From Clostridium transplantifaecale (lineage in GTDB: Bacteria; Bacillota; Clostridia; Lachnospirales; Lachnospiraceae): DNA of 64,000 nucleotides. The first letter of the stretch is position 1. Each line of letters starts with the position of its first letter. Both the position numbers and the translations under genes were made by a program. The notes under the pieces are model-generated. The model made no database searches and was not told the origin of the DNA. It worked only from the letters and a program-made list of their open reading frames with translations. Below, piece after piece: positions 54,199 to 61,540 of this stretch. Location of the stretch: positions 558,001 through 622,000 of the forward strand of contig NZ_UYZY01000003.1 of NCBI RefSeq assembly GCF_900626075.1, read 5' to 3'.

Positions 54199-54516
54199 GA
54201 TATCGCAGGAAAGCGCTCTTATGATATAAAAGCTCTCCGGCAGGATGCGCACTCGCGCGAAGATGTAATATGCCGCTATGCGGCCGCGCTGGGTATGAGA
54301 GTCAGGAACCGGCAGCCGCGGGAGACGCAGTGTCCGCAAAGGACGAACTTTACCATCTGGTGTCAGTATGGCACGGAAAACAGGCCGCGAATTTGTAACT
54401 AATGACGGCTTCGGAGAAAAACGGCTGGTCAATGTACATAAAATCGACTGCGAAAAATGGAGCGTTTTACTGAAAATTTTATAATGAACTTAATAATAAT
54501 TTTATGAAGCCAGGCA
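54199..54516. other. 318-bp stretch without a clear gene
   Basis: No supported gene. A short frame (54368-54484, 38 codons) has no ribosome site. GC-rich fragments (GGATGCGCACTCGCGCG near 54241) resemble the patch at 19334 before speD and may be repeat debris. Confidence 0.5.
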
Positions 54517-54545
54517 TTGACTTTTGTTTAACAAAGTGAGATAAT
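54517..54545 (+). promoter_or_regulatory. pckA promoter with palindrome in the spacer
   Basis: TTGACT (54517-54522), 17-bp spacer, GATAAT (54540-54545). The spacer contains the perfect palindrome TTTGTT-T-AACAAA (54523-54535), an ideal position for a repressor. Confidence 0.75.
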
Positions 54546-54583
54546 TGAGGCAAATTTGAGGTGCAGTATAAAGGAGGACTAAG

Positions 54584-56281
54584 ATGTCAACAAAAGCGTA
54601 CTACCCAATTAGTGAGATCGGCGCAGGTAAGCCGGGTTTTTCTAAGACAAGATCCATCATTGAAGCAGCTTTCTACGGAAATAATGTGGTGAAAGTAAAC
54701 ACCTTGAAAGAAGCGTATGAATTAGCAAAGAATTCTCCTGGAACCGTTGTAACCGATATGCCGGTATACAGGGGTGAGGAGTTCGGCCTGGAGAAGGATG
54801 CGAAAGTACTGTTATTTAACGATGGAGCCATTACAGGACGTTATGCAACAGCACGCCGTATCGCTGGTGAGCCAGGTGTAGACTGTGCGGCCCTGGATCT
54901 CGTAGCCATGGACGCCATTTATGAGTCCCGCTGGAAAACAATGTATCATGCAGAAGTATTTGTAGGCCTGGATCCTGAATTTATGGTTAAGGCACATCTG
55001 CTGATTCCTGAGGGCGAAGAGAATATCATGTATAACTGGATGCTGAACTTCCAGTATATGTCCGACGAATATGTAAGAATGTACAAGAATTCCAAACCGG
55101 TTGGAGACGGCAGGGAAGCCGATATCTATATCTTCTCCGATCCGCAGTGGAACGGTTCCGACCGTCCGAACGTATCCTTAGACTGCCTGTCCGATCCGCA
55201 GAAGAAAACCCTGTGCTACTTCAACACAGAGACGAACTGCGCATGTATCCTTGGCATGAGATACTTCGGCGAGCACAAGAAGGGCACTCTGACAATGGCA
55301 TGGGCAATTGCCAACCGCAACGGTTACGCATCCTGCCACGGCGGCCAGAAAGAATATACACTGGCAGACGGCAGCAAGTATGTTGCTTCTGTATACGGCC
55401 TGTCAGGTTCCGGTAAATCCACTCTGACCCATGCAAAACATGGCGGAAAATATGAGATTAAGGTTCTCCATGACGACGCGTTTGTTATCAACACAGATAC
55501 CTGCGCATCCGTTGCCCTGGAGCCGACTTACTTTGATAAGACAGCCGATTACCCAACCGGATGTGAGGACAACAAGTACCTCCTGACGGCACAGAACTGC
55601 TCCGCAACTCTTGATGAGGACGGAAAGATTCAGTTAGTGACGGAAGATATCCGTAATGGTAACGGACGTGCCATCAAGTCCAAACTCTGGTCCCCGAACC
55701 GTGTAGACAAGGTTGATTCCCCTGTCAACGCGATCTTCTGGATTATGAAAGACCCTACCATCCCGCCGGTAGTGAAACTGAAAGGCGCATCCCTGGCATC
55801 CGTTATGGGAGCAACACTGGCTACCAAACGTTCCTCTGCTGAGCGTCTGGCTCCCGGCGTAGATCCGAACAAGCTGGTAGTAGTACCGTATGCAAACCCA
55901 TTCCGTACTTATCCTCTGTCCAACGACTACGATAAGTTTAAGAAACTGGTAGAAGAAAAGAATGTAGACTGCTACATCGTCAATACCGGTGATTTCATGG
56001 GCAAGAAGGTAAAACCGGCCGATACTCTCGGCATTCTCGAAGCAATCGTTGAGAAGACGGCCCAGTTCCACAAATGGGGTCCATTCTCCGATATCGAAAT
56101 TCTGGATTGGGAAGGATTTATCCCGAACATGGAAGATCCGGAGTATGTCAGCCAGTTAAAGGCACGTATGAACGACCGTGTCAATGAGATCAAGGCATTC
56201 GAAGTGGCTAAAGAAGGCTATGATAAGCTTCCTGACGACGCACTTGCTGCCATTCAGAAAGTAGTTGACGAATTAGGCTGA
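54584..56281 (+). CDS. pckA: Phosphoenolpyruvate carboxykinase (ATP)
   Basis: Interconverts oxaloacetate + ATP with PEP + CO2 + ADP; in gut anaerobes it often runs toward oxaloacetate for succinate formation. The 565-residue product is slightly longer than the usual ~530-540. The P-loop YGLSGSGKST (271-280) and DDAFVIN (near 297) metal region are intact, as is the RNGNGRAIKSKLWSPNRVD block. The strong AAAGGAGG site and its codon choice, more uniform than its neighbours, suggest high expression. Monocistronic, with its own promoter and terminator. Confidence 0.97.
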   Translation: MSTKAYYPISEIGAGKPGFSKTRSIIEAAFYGNNVVKVNTLKEAYELAKNSPGTVVTDMPVYRGEEFGLEKDAKVLLFNDGAITGRYATARRIAGEPGVDCAALDLVAMDAIYESRWKTMYHAEVFVGLDPEFMVKAHLLIPEGEENIMYNWMLNFQYMSDEYVRMYKNSKPVGDGREADIYIFSDPQWNGSDRPNVSLDCLSDPQKKTLCYFNTETNCACILGMRYFGEHKKGTLTMAWAIANRNGYASCHGGQKEYTLADGSKYVASVYGLSGSGKSTLTHAKHGGKYEIKVLHDDAFVINTDTCASVALEPTYFDKTADYPTGCEDNKYLLTAQNCSATLDEDGKIQLVTEDIRNGNGRAIKSKLWSPNRVDKVDSPVNAIFWIMKDPTIPPVVKLKGASLASVMGATLATKRSSAERLAPGVDPNKLVVVPYANPFRTYPLSNDYDKFKKLVEEKNVDCYIVNTGDFMGKKVKPADTLGILEAIVEKTAQFHKWGPFSDIEILDWEGFIPNMEDPEYVSQLKARMNDRVNEIKAFEVAKEGYDKLPDDALAAIQKVVDELG

Positions 56282-56321
56282 TAGAAACTTAAATAACAGG
56301 ATGCAAAGGCATCGTGATGAA

Positions 56322-56361
56322 GGAAAGACGGTACGGCGAGGGCTGTACCGCCTTTCTTTCC
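56322..56361 (+). terminator. pckA terminator
   Basis: 56322-56334 and 56345-56356 form a GGTAC/GTACC-centred hairpin with T-rich flank TTTCTTTCC. Confidence 0.82.
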
Positions 56362-56383
56362 GTATTTGCAGAGGGAAAGAAAA

Positions 56384-57048
56384 GTGGAAAAAATTTTACT
56401 GTTTGATCTGGATGGAACGCTGACGGATCCAAAGGAAGGGATCACGAAGTCGGTTCAGCATGCCCTGAAAGCATATGGAATAGAGGAAAATGATTTAGAC
56501 AGCCTGTGTCCTTTTATCGGGCCTCCTCTGGTGGACAGCTTTGTGGAGTTCTACGGTTTTACCGTAAAGGATGCCAGGGAGGCAATCCCTGTATTCCATG
56601 AATATTTTACAAAGCAGGGTATGTTTGAGAATAAAGTGTACCCGGGCATGGAAACGATGCTTGGGAATCTGAACGACGCAGGCTTCACCCTGGCTGTTGC
56701 CACATCCAAGCCGGAGATTTTTGCAGAACAGATTCTTGAACATTTCGGCCTGCTTCCCTTTTTAAGCTGGTGGGAGGCGCCGATATGGAAGAAACCCGGG
56801 TGAAAAAGGGCGATGTCATTGAGTATACATTAAAGCGCCTGAATGCCGATCCGGCTGTAACGCCCGTGCTCATGGTGGGAGACAGGAAACACGACGTCAT
56901 AGGCGCGGCGGAGAACGGAATTGACTGCGTCGGAGTTCTGTACGGCTACGGCTCCTCAGAAGAGCTTACGGGAGCCGGAGCGAAGTATCTGGCAGAAAGT
57001 GTGGAGGAGCTTGAAAAATACCTCCTGTCCGGCGTCTGGGAGGCCTGA
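56384..57048 (+). pseudogene. HAD phosphatase (phosphoglycolate phosphatase-like), frameshifted
   Basis: GTG 56384 (site AGAGGGA) begins EKILLFDLDGTLTDPKEG, the HAD motif I. Motif II (AVATSKPE) follows near residue 108. At the T5 run 56759-56763 the frame is lost and stops after WKKPG at 56803. The next frame continues the same protein, VGGADMEETRVKKGDVIEY then motif IV VLMVGDRKHDVIGA, to 57048. One extra T restores a single ~222-residue protein. Either a true frameshift mutation, slippage-based phase variation, or a sequence error; an intact gene would be a PGP/pyrophosphatase-like phosphatase. Confidence 0.88.
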
Positions 57049-57086
57049 TAAACTTTTCTTGTCCGGTATTGGGAAGGAATGAAAGC

Positions 57087-57124
57087 AAAAACCGTGGAGC
57101 AGTTCTGCCTCACGGTTTTTAAAA
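57087..57124. terminator. Bidirectional terminator between the HAD gene and the sigma operon
   Basis: AAAAACCGTG (57087-57096) pairs perfectly with CACGGTTTTT (57111-57120). The A and T flanks serve both convergent units. Confidence 0.93.
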
Positions 57125-57131
57125 TTCCCTT

Positions 57132-57713
57132 TTAGTTTCCTTTGTGCTCCAGATAGGGAGGACTGGGGATATCCGGGTTATCTTTATTAAGTTCGTCGTG
57201 TTTTCCTTTAATCAGATAGAGACCTGCAATAATAATGGCGATTGCCACAACACCCTGCGGCACGGTATTGGTAATGAAGCGGATCAGCTCCGACGCCTCG
57301 TTGGTCAGATAGAGGGCCGGTATGATGTACCAGAACAGCAGTCTTGAAAACAGCTTCCACAGAATGCTGATTCCAAAGAAAATCAGGCAGCCTGCCACCA
57401 GTTTGTAATGTTTCTTAACGGCATCCTGGTTGGGGGAGATGTCATTCCAGTGGATGATGAAGTCATCCTCCAGACTGTAAAATTCCTCATCGCTTAATGA
57501 ATTCAGGTTGTTTGTGTGAAAGAAACTGTAAAACCAGACAATCGGGGACAGGAAAGTCAGGAAACTGAGCTGCAAAAAACCCGATATCCCGAGTAATACT
57601 GCAAAGATTGCCATGAGGCTGATCCCCTGTTTAAAGAATCCAAGATACATTTCTCCGGCGCCGGGAATCAGGGACCAGCAGAATGTCAATAATTTACCTT
57701 TCTTTTTCGTCAT
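57132..57713 (-). CDS. Membrane protein of an ECF sigma operon
   Basis: A 193-residue protein with about five membrane helices (about 9-30, 32-62, 105-125, 128-140, 150-172). The first part LTFCWSLIPGAGEMYLGFFKQG resembles the TM2/YozV small-domain type. It overlaps the anti-sigma gene by 20 nt and ends the operon. Probably a membrane partner or output of the sigma system; its exact function is unknown. Confidence 0.75.
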   Translation of the reverse strand: MTKKKGKLLTFCWSLIPGAGEMYLGFFKQGISLMAIFAVLLGISGFLQLSFLTFLSPIVWFYSFFHTNNLNSLSDEEFYSLEDDFIIHWNDISPNQDAVKKHYKLVAGCLIFFGISILWKLFSRLLFWYIIPALYLTNEASELIRFITNTVPQGVVAIAIIIAGLYLIKGKHDELNKDNPDIPSPPYLEHKGN

Positions 57714-58161
57714 TCTTAAATACCTCCATATTGATATTGGACAGCTTTCCCAGCTGCTCCGTTAAATAATTTACCGTGTCATAGTAGAACCACTGGCTTT
57801 CGGATCTTGTATGGCTTTGTCTTGCCGCCGCATCCTGCCTTGAGCTTATTTCCCTGGAAAGTCCGGGGAGGATGGACAGCATGGTCAGCGCACACAGGAC
57901 TGCGGCCCCGACCTTAAGGCTGAAGTAGAACAACTGCAGCCGTTTGGAAAGATGGTTCGTGCCTGCGATAATCTGTACGTCCAGATTCCTGCTTCGTTCC
58001 AGAATGTCGGATTTTAAATGCCTGGGCGCTGTGATAAGCTCCTGCGTCCCGATATAATCTGCAAACCGTTCACGGCAGAACGGACATGAGGCGAGGTGGG
58101 CGCATTCTTCCTGCGTCAGGTTATCCTTGAACCGCTTCGGATCGATGTGCTGTTTTTCCAT
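57694..58161 (-). CDS. Anti-sigma factor with zinc-finger N-terminus
   Basis: A 155-residue protein from ATG 58161 (AGGAGG upstream; the frame extends 7 codons further without support). The HX3CX2C motif of zinc anti-sigma (ZAS/zf-HC2) domains is visible in ECAHLASCPFC near 19-29. One membrane helix (about 83-103, LKVGAAVLCALTMLSILPG) and an extracytoplasmic tail follow. It overlaps the sigma gene by 41 nt, the usual coupling for a sigma/anti-sigma pair. Confidence 0.88.
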   Translation of the reverse strand: MEKQHIDPKRFKDNLTQEECAHLASCPFCRERFADYIGTQELITAPRHLKSDILERSRNLDVQIIAGTNHLSKRLQLFYFSLKVGAAVLCALTMLSILPGLSREISSRQDAAARQSHTRSESQWFYYDTVNYLTEQLGKLSNINMEVFKNDEKER

Positions 58162-58648
58162 ATGCCGGTTCCTCCTTTCCATAGAGTTTTTTCAGCATTC
58201 CCTTCGCCCTGTATATCTGGGTCTGCAACGTTTTTATGTTTTTTCCTGTCTTAGCTACAATTTCACTGATTTCCATCTCATGATAATAATAGTCAAGGGC
58301 CACCTCCCGGTAAGGAGGTTTGAGGGCGAGACAGCAGTCATAGAGCTTCTGTCGTACCTCCTTTTCCAGGCATTTCTCTTCCACAGAATCGGGCGCAGCG
58401 ATGGCAGTAAAATAGACGTCTTCAGTAGGTACTGATTTTCTGCCTGCCCGTTTCAGATAGTCGAGGCTCTTGTTGGTGGCGATTTTGCAAAGCCAGGCCC
58501 GCTCGTTGCTGCCATCGAAGAAGGCCATGCTTTTATAAGCGGAAAGAAAAGTATCCTGGGTCAGATCCTCGGCATCAAAATAGTTGCCTGTGAACTTATA
58601 GCAGATTGAATATATTAAATTCTGATATTGGTTTATCCATTGTTCCAA
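58121..58648 (-). CDS. ECF-type RNA polymerase sigma factor
   Basis: A 175-residue sigma-70 family protein with region 2 (about 10-75, IYSICYKFTGNYFDAEDLTQDTF-type, ending AWLCKIATNKSLDYLK) and region 4 (about 105-160, PPYREVALDYYYHEMEISEIVA). The start is uncertain: TTG 58648 is the first standard codon, but no good ribosome site precedes it at normal distance; GGGGG lies 20-odd nt upstream, nearer to an ATT codon. Its promoter has the look of an ECF-dependent one, so it is probably autoregulated. Confidence 0.92.
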   Translation of the reverse strand: MEQWINQYQNLIYSICYKFTGNYFDAEDLTQDTFLSAYKSMAFFDGSNERAWLCKIATNKSLDYLKRAGRKSVPTEDVYFTAIAAPDSVEEKCLEKEVRQKLYDCCLALKPPYREVALDYYYHEMEISEIVAKTGKNIKTLQTQIYRAKGMLKKLYGKEEPAYGKTAHRSEAVQG

Positions 58649-58700
58649 CTGCTGTTCCGCATTAATAGGATCGCCCCCTTTCTCATCCGTCTCACTTATA

Positions 58701-58729
58701 TAAACGATGTGCCTCCCCGGATAACTTCA
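58701..58729 (-). promoter_or_regulatory. Candidate autoregulated ECF promoter
   Basis: On the minus strand TGAAGT (complement of 58724-58729), 17-bp spacer, CGTTTA (complement of 58701-58706). It resembles the TGAAAC-N16/17-CGT pattern of ECF sigma factors rather than sigma-A. It lies ~60 nt from the sigma start and ~65 nt from repeat copy 3. Confidence 0.55.
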
Positions 58730-58792
58730 AAAAGTTTTCAGAGTGAAAATAATGTAAACTGCCAATAATCTTAGCAGAGACTTCGGGAAAAG

Positions 58793-59146
58793 ACAAGGGG
58801 GATGAGAACGCCGCCGGGACGGTCGGGGATCGGAATGGTGAGAGGAGGTTGTAAGTATTCAGTCCCGGCTTGGAGGTTGTCGCGGGTGGGGAATCCGGGC
58901 AGAAAAAGTTCCTACGGGAAACGCTTGCGCTCTTTGGAGTACATAGCAGTACTAAGGCGTCTGAGATACGACGCCTAAGTGCTGATGGACTCCCAGGTTC
59001 CCTGCGGAATCTTTTTCTCCCTTCTTCCCCACGGGTAGGTTATGGCCCGGGACTGAAGACGCGCAGGTTTTCGCCATTCCGCCCGGCTTGCGGTGGCTGA
59101 TTTGTTCTCTTCCTTCAGGGGGGATGGTATTGCCGCGACCACTACG
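58793..59146 (+). repeat. Noncoding giant-hairpin repeat, copy 3
   Basis: About 354 bp. The core 58858-59057 is bounded by TTCAGTCCCGG and its exact mirror. The hairpin tip is CTAAGGCGTC / GACGCCTAAG (9 of 10 pair) around 58973. The right flank TGGCTGATTTGTTCTCTTCCTTCAG... (from about 59091) matches copies 1 and 2 down to GCCGCGACCACTACG. It lies directly upstream of the sigma operon promoter. Confidence 0.88.
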
Positions 59147-59298
59147 TTCTTCCATATGCAGGAGAATGCCTCCTGTCAAATTGGGAATGAAGTTAACGCG
59201 GAAATATTTGCACCCATTTTAAATTCAGATCAATTTAGCCAATAGGCGCATTGCAAGGTGGAAACACTCAAATCGAAGAACTTACAAGTATCACAGTC

Positions 59299-59376
59299 AC
59301 ATAGTGGCCGCGGCAATACCCTCCCACTCCCCCGTCCGCCGGCTCACAGAGGCGTCCCCGCCCCTCAATTAAACCT
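59299..59376 (-). repeat. Core-deleted copy 4 of the same repeat
   Basis: Read on the minus strand, the left flank (GAGGGGCGGGGACGCCTCTG, then GGCGGACGGGGGAGTGGGAG) is nearly identical to copy 1, but it passes straight into the right-flank end TATTGCCGCGGCCACTATG. The ~200-bp core and part of the right flank are missing. It converges on copy 3, as copy 2 does on copy 1. The 152-bp spacer 59147-59298 contains no gene. Confidence 0.85.
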
Positions 59377-59386
59377 AACTATTTTA

Positions 59387-59415
59387 GTGACAACCCGCCC
59401 ATCCTGTTATATACT
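59387..59415 (+). promoter_or_regulatory. Promoter of the deo operon
   Basis: GTGACA (59387-59392), 17-bp spacer, TATACT (59410-59415), starting 10 bp after repeat copy 4. No DeoR-type palindrome is obvious. Confidence 0.65.
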
Positions 59416-59488
59416 TGTAGATGTGGAATGATAATAGCGGCCTTTCAATACGGCCGTGTGCTCATAATACAGAAAAGAGGTAAATGAT

Positions 59489-60649
59489 ATGAAACGTGTA
59501 TTTTTAATTGTACTGGACAGCGTGGGAATCGGAGAGATGCCGGATGCGGCCGACTACGGTGACGCAGGCAGCAACACAATTGCGGCGGCGGCCCGGAGTT
59601 CCTCTTTTTCCATGCCTAATATGCAAAAATTGGGATTTTTTAATATTGACGGCGTTGACTGCCGTGAAAAAAGTGTGTCTCCATCCGGAGCCTTTGCCAG
59701 AATGACGGAGAAATCCAAAGGTAAGGATACGACGATCGGCCACTGGGAGATTGCAGGCGTTGTTTCTGAGCAGCCGCTCCCAACGTTCCCCGACGGTTTC
59801 CCAAGGGAACTTTTAGATGAATTTGAAAAAGAGACCGGAAGAAAGGTTCTCTGCAATAAACCGTACTCTGGAACCGAAGTTATCAAGGACTACGGCGAGG
59901 AGCATCTGAAAACGGGAGCTCTGATTGTTTATACGTCGGCGGACAGTGTATTTCAGATTGCCGCCCATGAATCGCTTGTCCCGATCGAGGAGCTTTACCG
60001 TTACTGCGAGATAGCGAGACGCCTGTGCGCAGGAAAATTCGGCGTGGGCCGTGTGATTGCCCGTCCGTTTGAGGGAGAATTTCCGTTCAGCAGGACTTCC
60101 AGGCGCCATGACTATTCCCTGGTGCCGCCGAAGGCTACCATGCTCAACTATATTAAGGATGCCGGAAAAGATGTTCTGGCAGTCGGCAAGATTAACGATA
60201 TCTTTGCCGGAAGCGGCGTGACGGATATGGTGCGCACTGTGAACAACGGGGACGGCATTGACAAGACGCTTGCCTACGCACAGAAGGAGTTTAACGGAAT
60301 CTGCTTCACAAACCTGGTGGATTACGATATGCTCTACGGGCACAGGAATGATGTGGAGGGTTATGCAAAGGCCCTGACTTATTTTGATGAGCGCCTGCCG
60401 GAACTTCTCGCAATGCTTGGGGAAGACGATATCCTGATGATTACGGCCGATCACGGCTGCGATCCCAGCACACCTTCTACCGACCACTCCAGAGAGTACA
60501 CACCGCTTGTGATCGCGGGACCGCCTGTGAAAGAGGGCATAAACCTGGGAACGAGAAAGACATTTGCCGATATTGCAGCATCCATCCTGGATTATCTCGA
60601 TGTGCCGGGAGAGACGGCCGGAGAGAGCTTTATCGGAGAAATTATTTAA
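59489..60649 (+). CDS. deoB: Phosphopentomutase
   Basis: Converts (deoxy)ribose 1-phosphate to the 5-phosphate; alkaline-phosphatase-fold, Mn-dependent. 386 residues. Metal motifs: LDSVGIGEMPDA near 8-19 (Asp9), KPYSGTEVIKDYG near 124-136 with the phospho-accepting Thr, and ADHGCDPSTPSTDHSREYTP near 324-343. The deoB-deoC order with cdd and a nucleoside phosphorylase downstream defines a nucleoside salvage cluster. deoC begins 20 nt after the stop. Confidence 0.97.
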   Translation: MKRVFLIVLDSVGIGEMPDAADYGDAGSNTIAAAARSSSFSMPNMQKLGFFNIDGVDCREKSVSPSGAFARMTEKSKGKDTTIGHWEIAGVVSEQPLPTFPDGFPRELLDEFEKETGRKVLCNKPYSGTEVIKDYGEEHLKTGALIVYTSADSVFQIAAHESLVPIEELYRYCEIARRLCAGKFGVGRVIARPFEGEFPFSRTSRRHDYSLVPPKATMLNYIKDAGKDVLAVGKINDIFAGSGVTDMVRTVNNGDGIDKTLAYAQKEFNGICFTNLVDYDMLYGHRNDVEGYAKALTYFDERLPELLAMLGEDDILMITADHGCDPSTPSTDHSREYTPLVIAGPPVKEGINLGTRKTFADIAASILDYLDVPGETAGESFIGEII

Positions 60650-60669
60650 CAGAACGGGGAGAAGTTAAC

Positions 60670-61323
60670 ATGAACAGAGAAAAAATACTGGCAGCGGTCG
60701 ATCATACCCTGCTTCATCCGGAATCCACTTGGGCGCAGATTAAAGAACTCTGCGACGATGCAGTCAAATACGGGACGGCGTCCGTGTGCATCCCTCCTTC
60801 CTTTGTAAAACAGGCAAAGGAATATGTGGGAAACAGAATGCGCATCTGTACGGTCATCGGTTTCCCAAATGGATATAATACCGAGGCGGTCAAGGTATTT
60901 GAGACAAAGACGGCAGTAGAAGAAGGGGCCGACGAGATCGATATGGTGATCAACATCGGTGATCTGAAGGACGGAAATGAGGAGAAGATCCTGCATGAGA
61001 TTAAGGCGGTTAAAGAAGCCTGCGCAGGCAAGCTTCTCAAGGTGATTATTGAGACCTGCCTTCTGACGGAGGAGGAGAAGATTGTGATGTGCCGTCTGGT
61101 GACGGAGGCAAAGGCCGACTACATCAAAACTTCCACCGGCTTTTCCACGGCAGGGGCTACCTTTGATGATATTAAGCTGTTTGCCGCCCACGTAGGTGAC
61201 GGTATCAAAATTAAAGCGGCAGGGGGAATCAGCTCCCTGGAGGATGCCAAACATTTCATGGAGCTGGGAGCCGACAGGCTGGGTACCAGCAGAGTGGTCA
61301 AGATTATAAAAGAAGAAGCATAA
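60670..61323 (+). CDS. deoC: Deoxyribose-phosphate aldolase
   Basis: Class I aldolase splitting deoxyribose 5-phosphate into acetaldehyde and glyceraldehyde 3-phosphate. 217 residues, TIM barrel. The Schiff-base lysine is Lys153 in DYIKTSTGFS; KAAGGISS near 180-187 holds the second catalytic lysine. Receives the product of DeoB. A terminator follows, so the salvage genes are at least two transcripts. Confidence 0.97.
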   Translation: MNREKILAAVDHTLLHPESTWAQIKELCDDAVKYGTASVCIPPSFVKQAKEYVGNRMRICTVIGFPNGYNTEAVKVFETKTAVEEGADEIDMVINIGDLKDGNEEKILHEIKAVKEACAGKLLKVIIETCLLTEEEKIVMCRLVTEAKADYIKTSTGFSTAGATFDDIKLFAAHVGDGIKIKAAGGISSLEDAKHFMELGADRLGTSRVVKIIKEEA

Positions 61324-61357
61324 CCGGCTGCGGAGCAGTTCCAAACCGGGATATTGA

Positions 61358-61402
61358 AACAGCGGGGAGAGCCGGCCATACGGTTTGTACCCGCTGTTTT
61401 TC
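61358..61402 (+). terminator. Terminator after deoBC
   Basis: AACAGCGGG (61358-61366) pairs perfectly with 61390-61398, then TTTC. Confidence 0.88.
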
Positions 61403-61478
61403 ATGTGGCCGCACTCGGCGCGGGAGACCGGCCGCAGCGCATGGCGGATGTATGACGGACTCCCGCGCAAAAAACTGC

Positions 61479-61507
61479 TTGCCTTACAGGCTGTTTAAAC
61501 GTATCAT
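61479..61507 (+). promoter_or_regulatory. Promoter of the YkvI-like/cdd/phosphorylase unit
   Basis: TTGCCT (61479-61484), 17-bp spacer, TATCAT (61502-61507), 33 nt before the start. Confidence 0.65.
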
Positions 61508-61540
61508 AATATTAAATACGTTACTTCAGGGGAAGATATT

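Noticed and set aside
54368..54484. 38-codon frame upstream of pckA
   Set aside because: No ribosome site, no recognisable pattern, and it ends just before the pckA promoter; treated as noncoding.
60646..61470. 274-codon open frame on the minus strand opposite deoC
   Set aside because: It is antisense to a strongly supported gene, has no ribosome site and its residue composition (Cys/His/Arg-rich) is that of a shadow frame.
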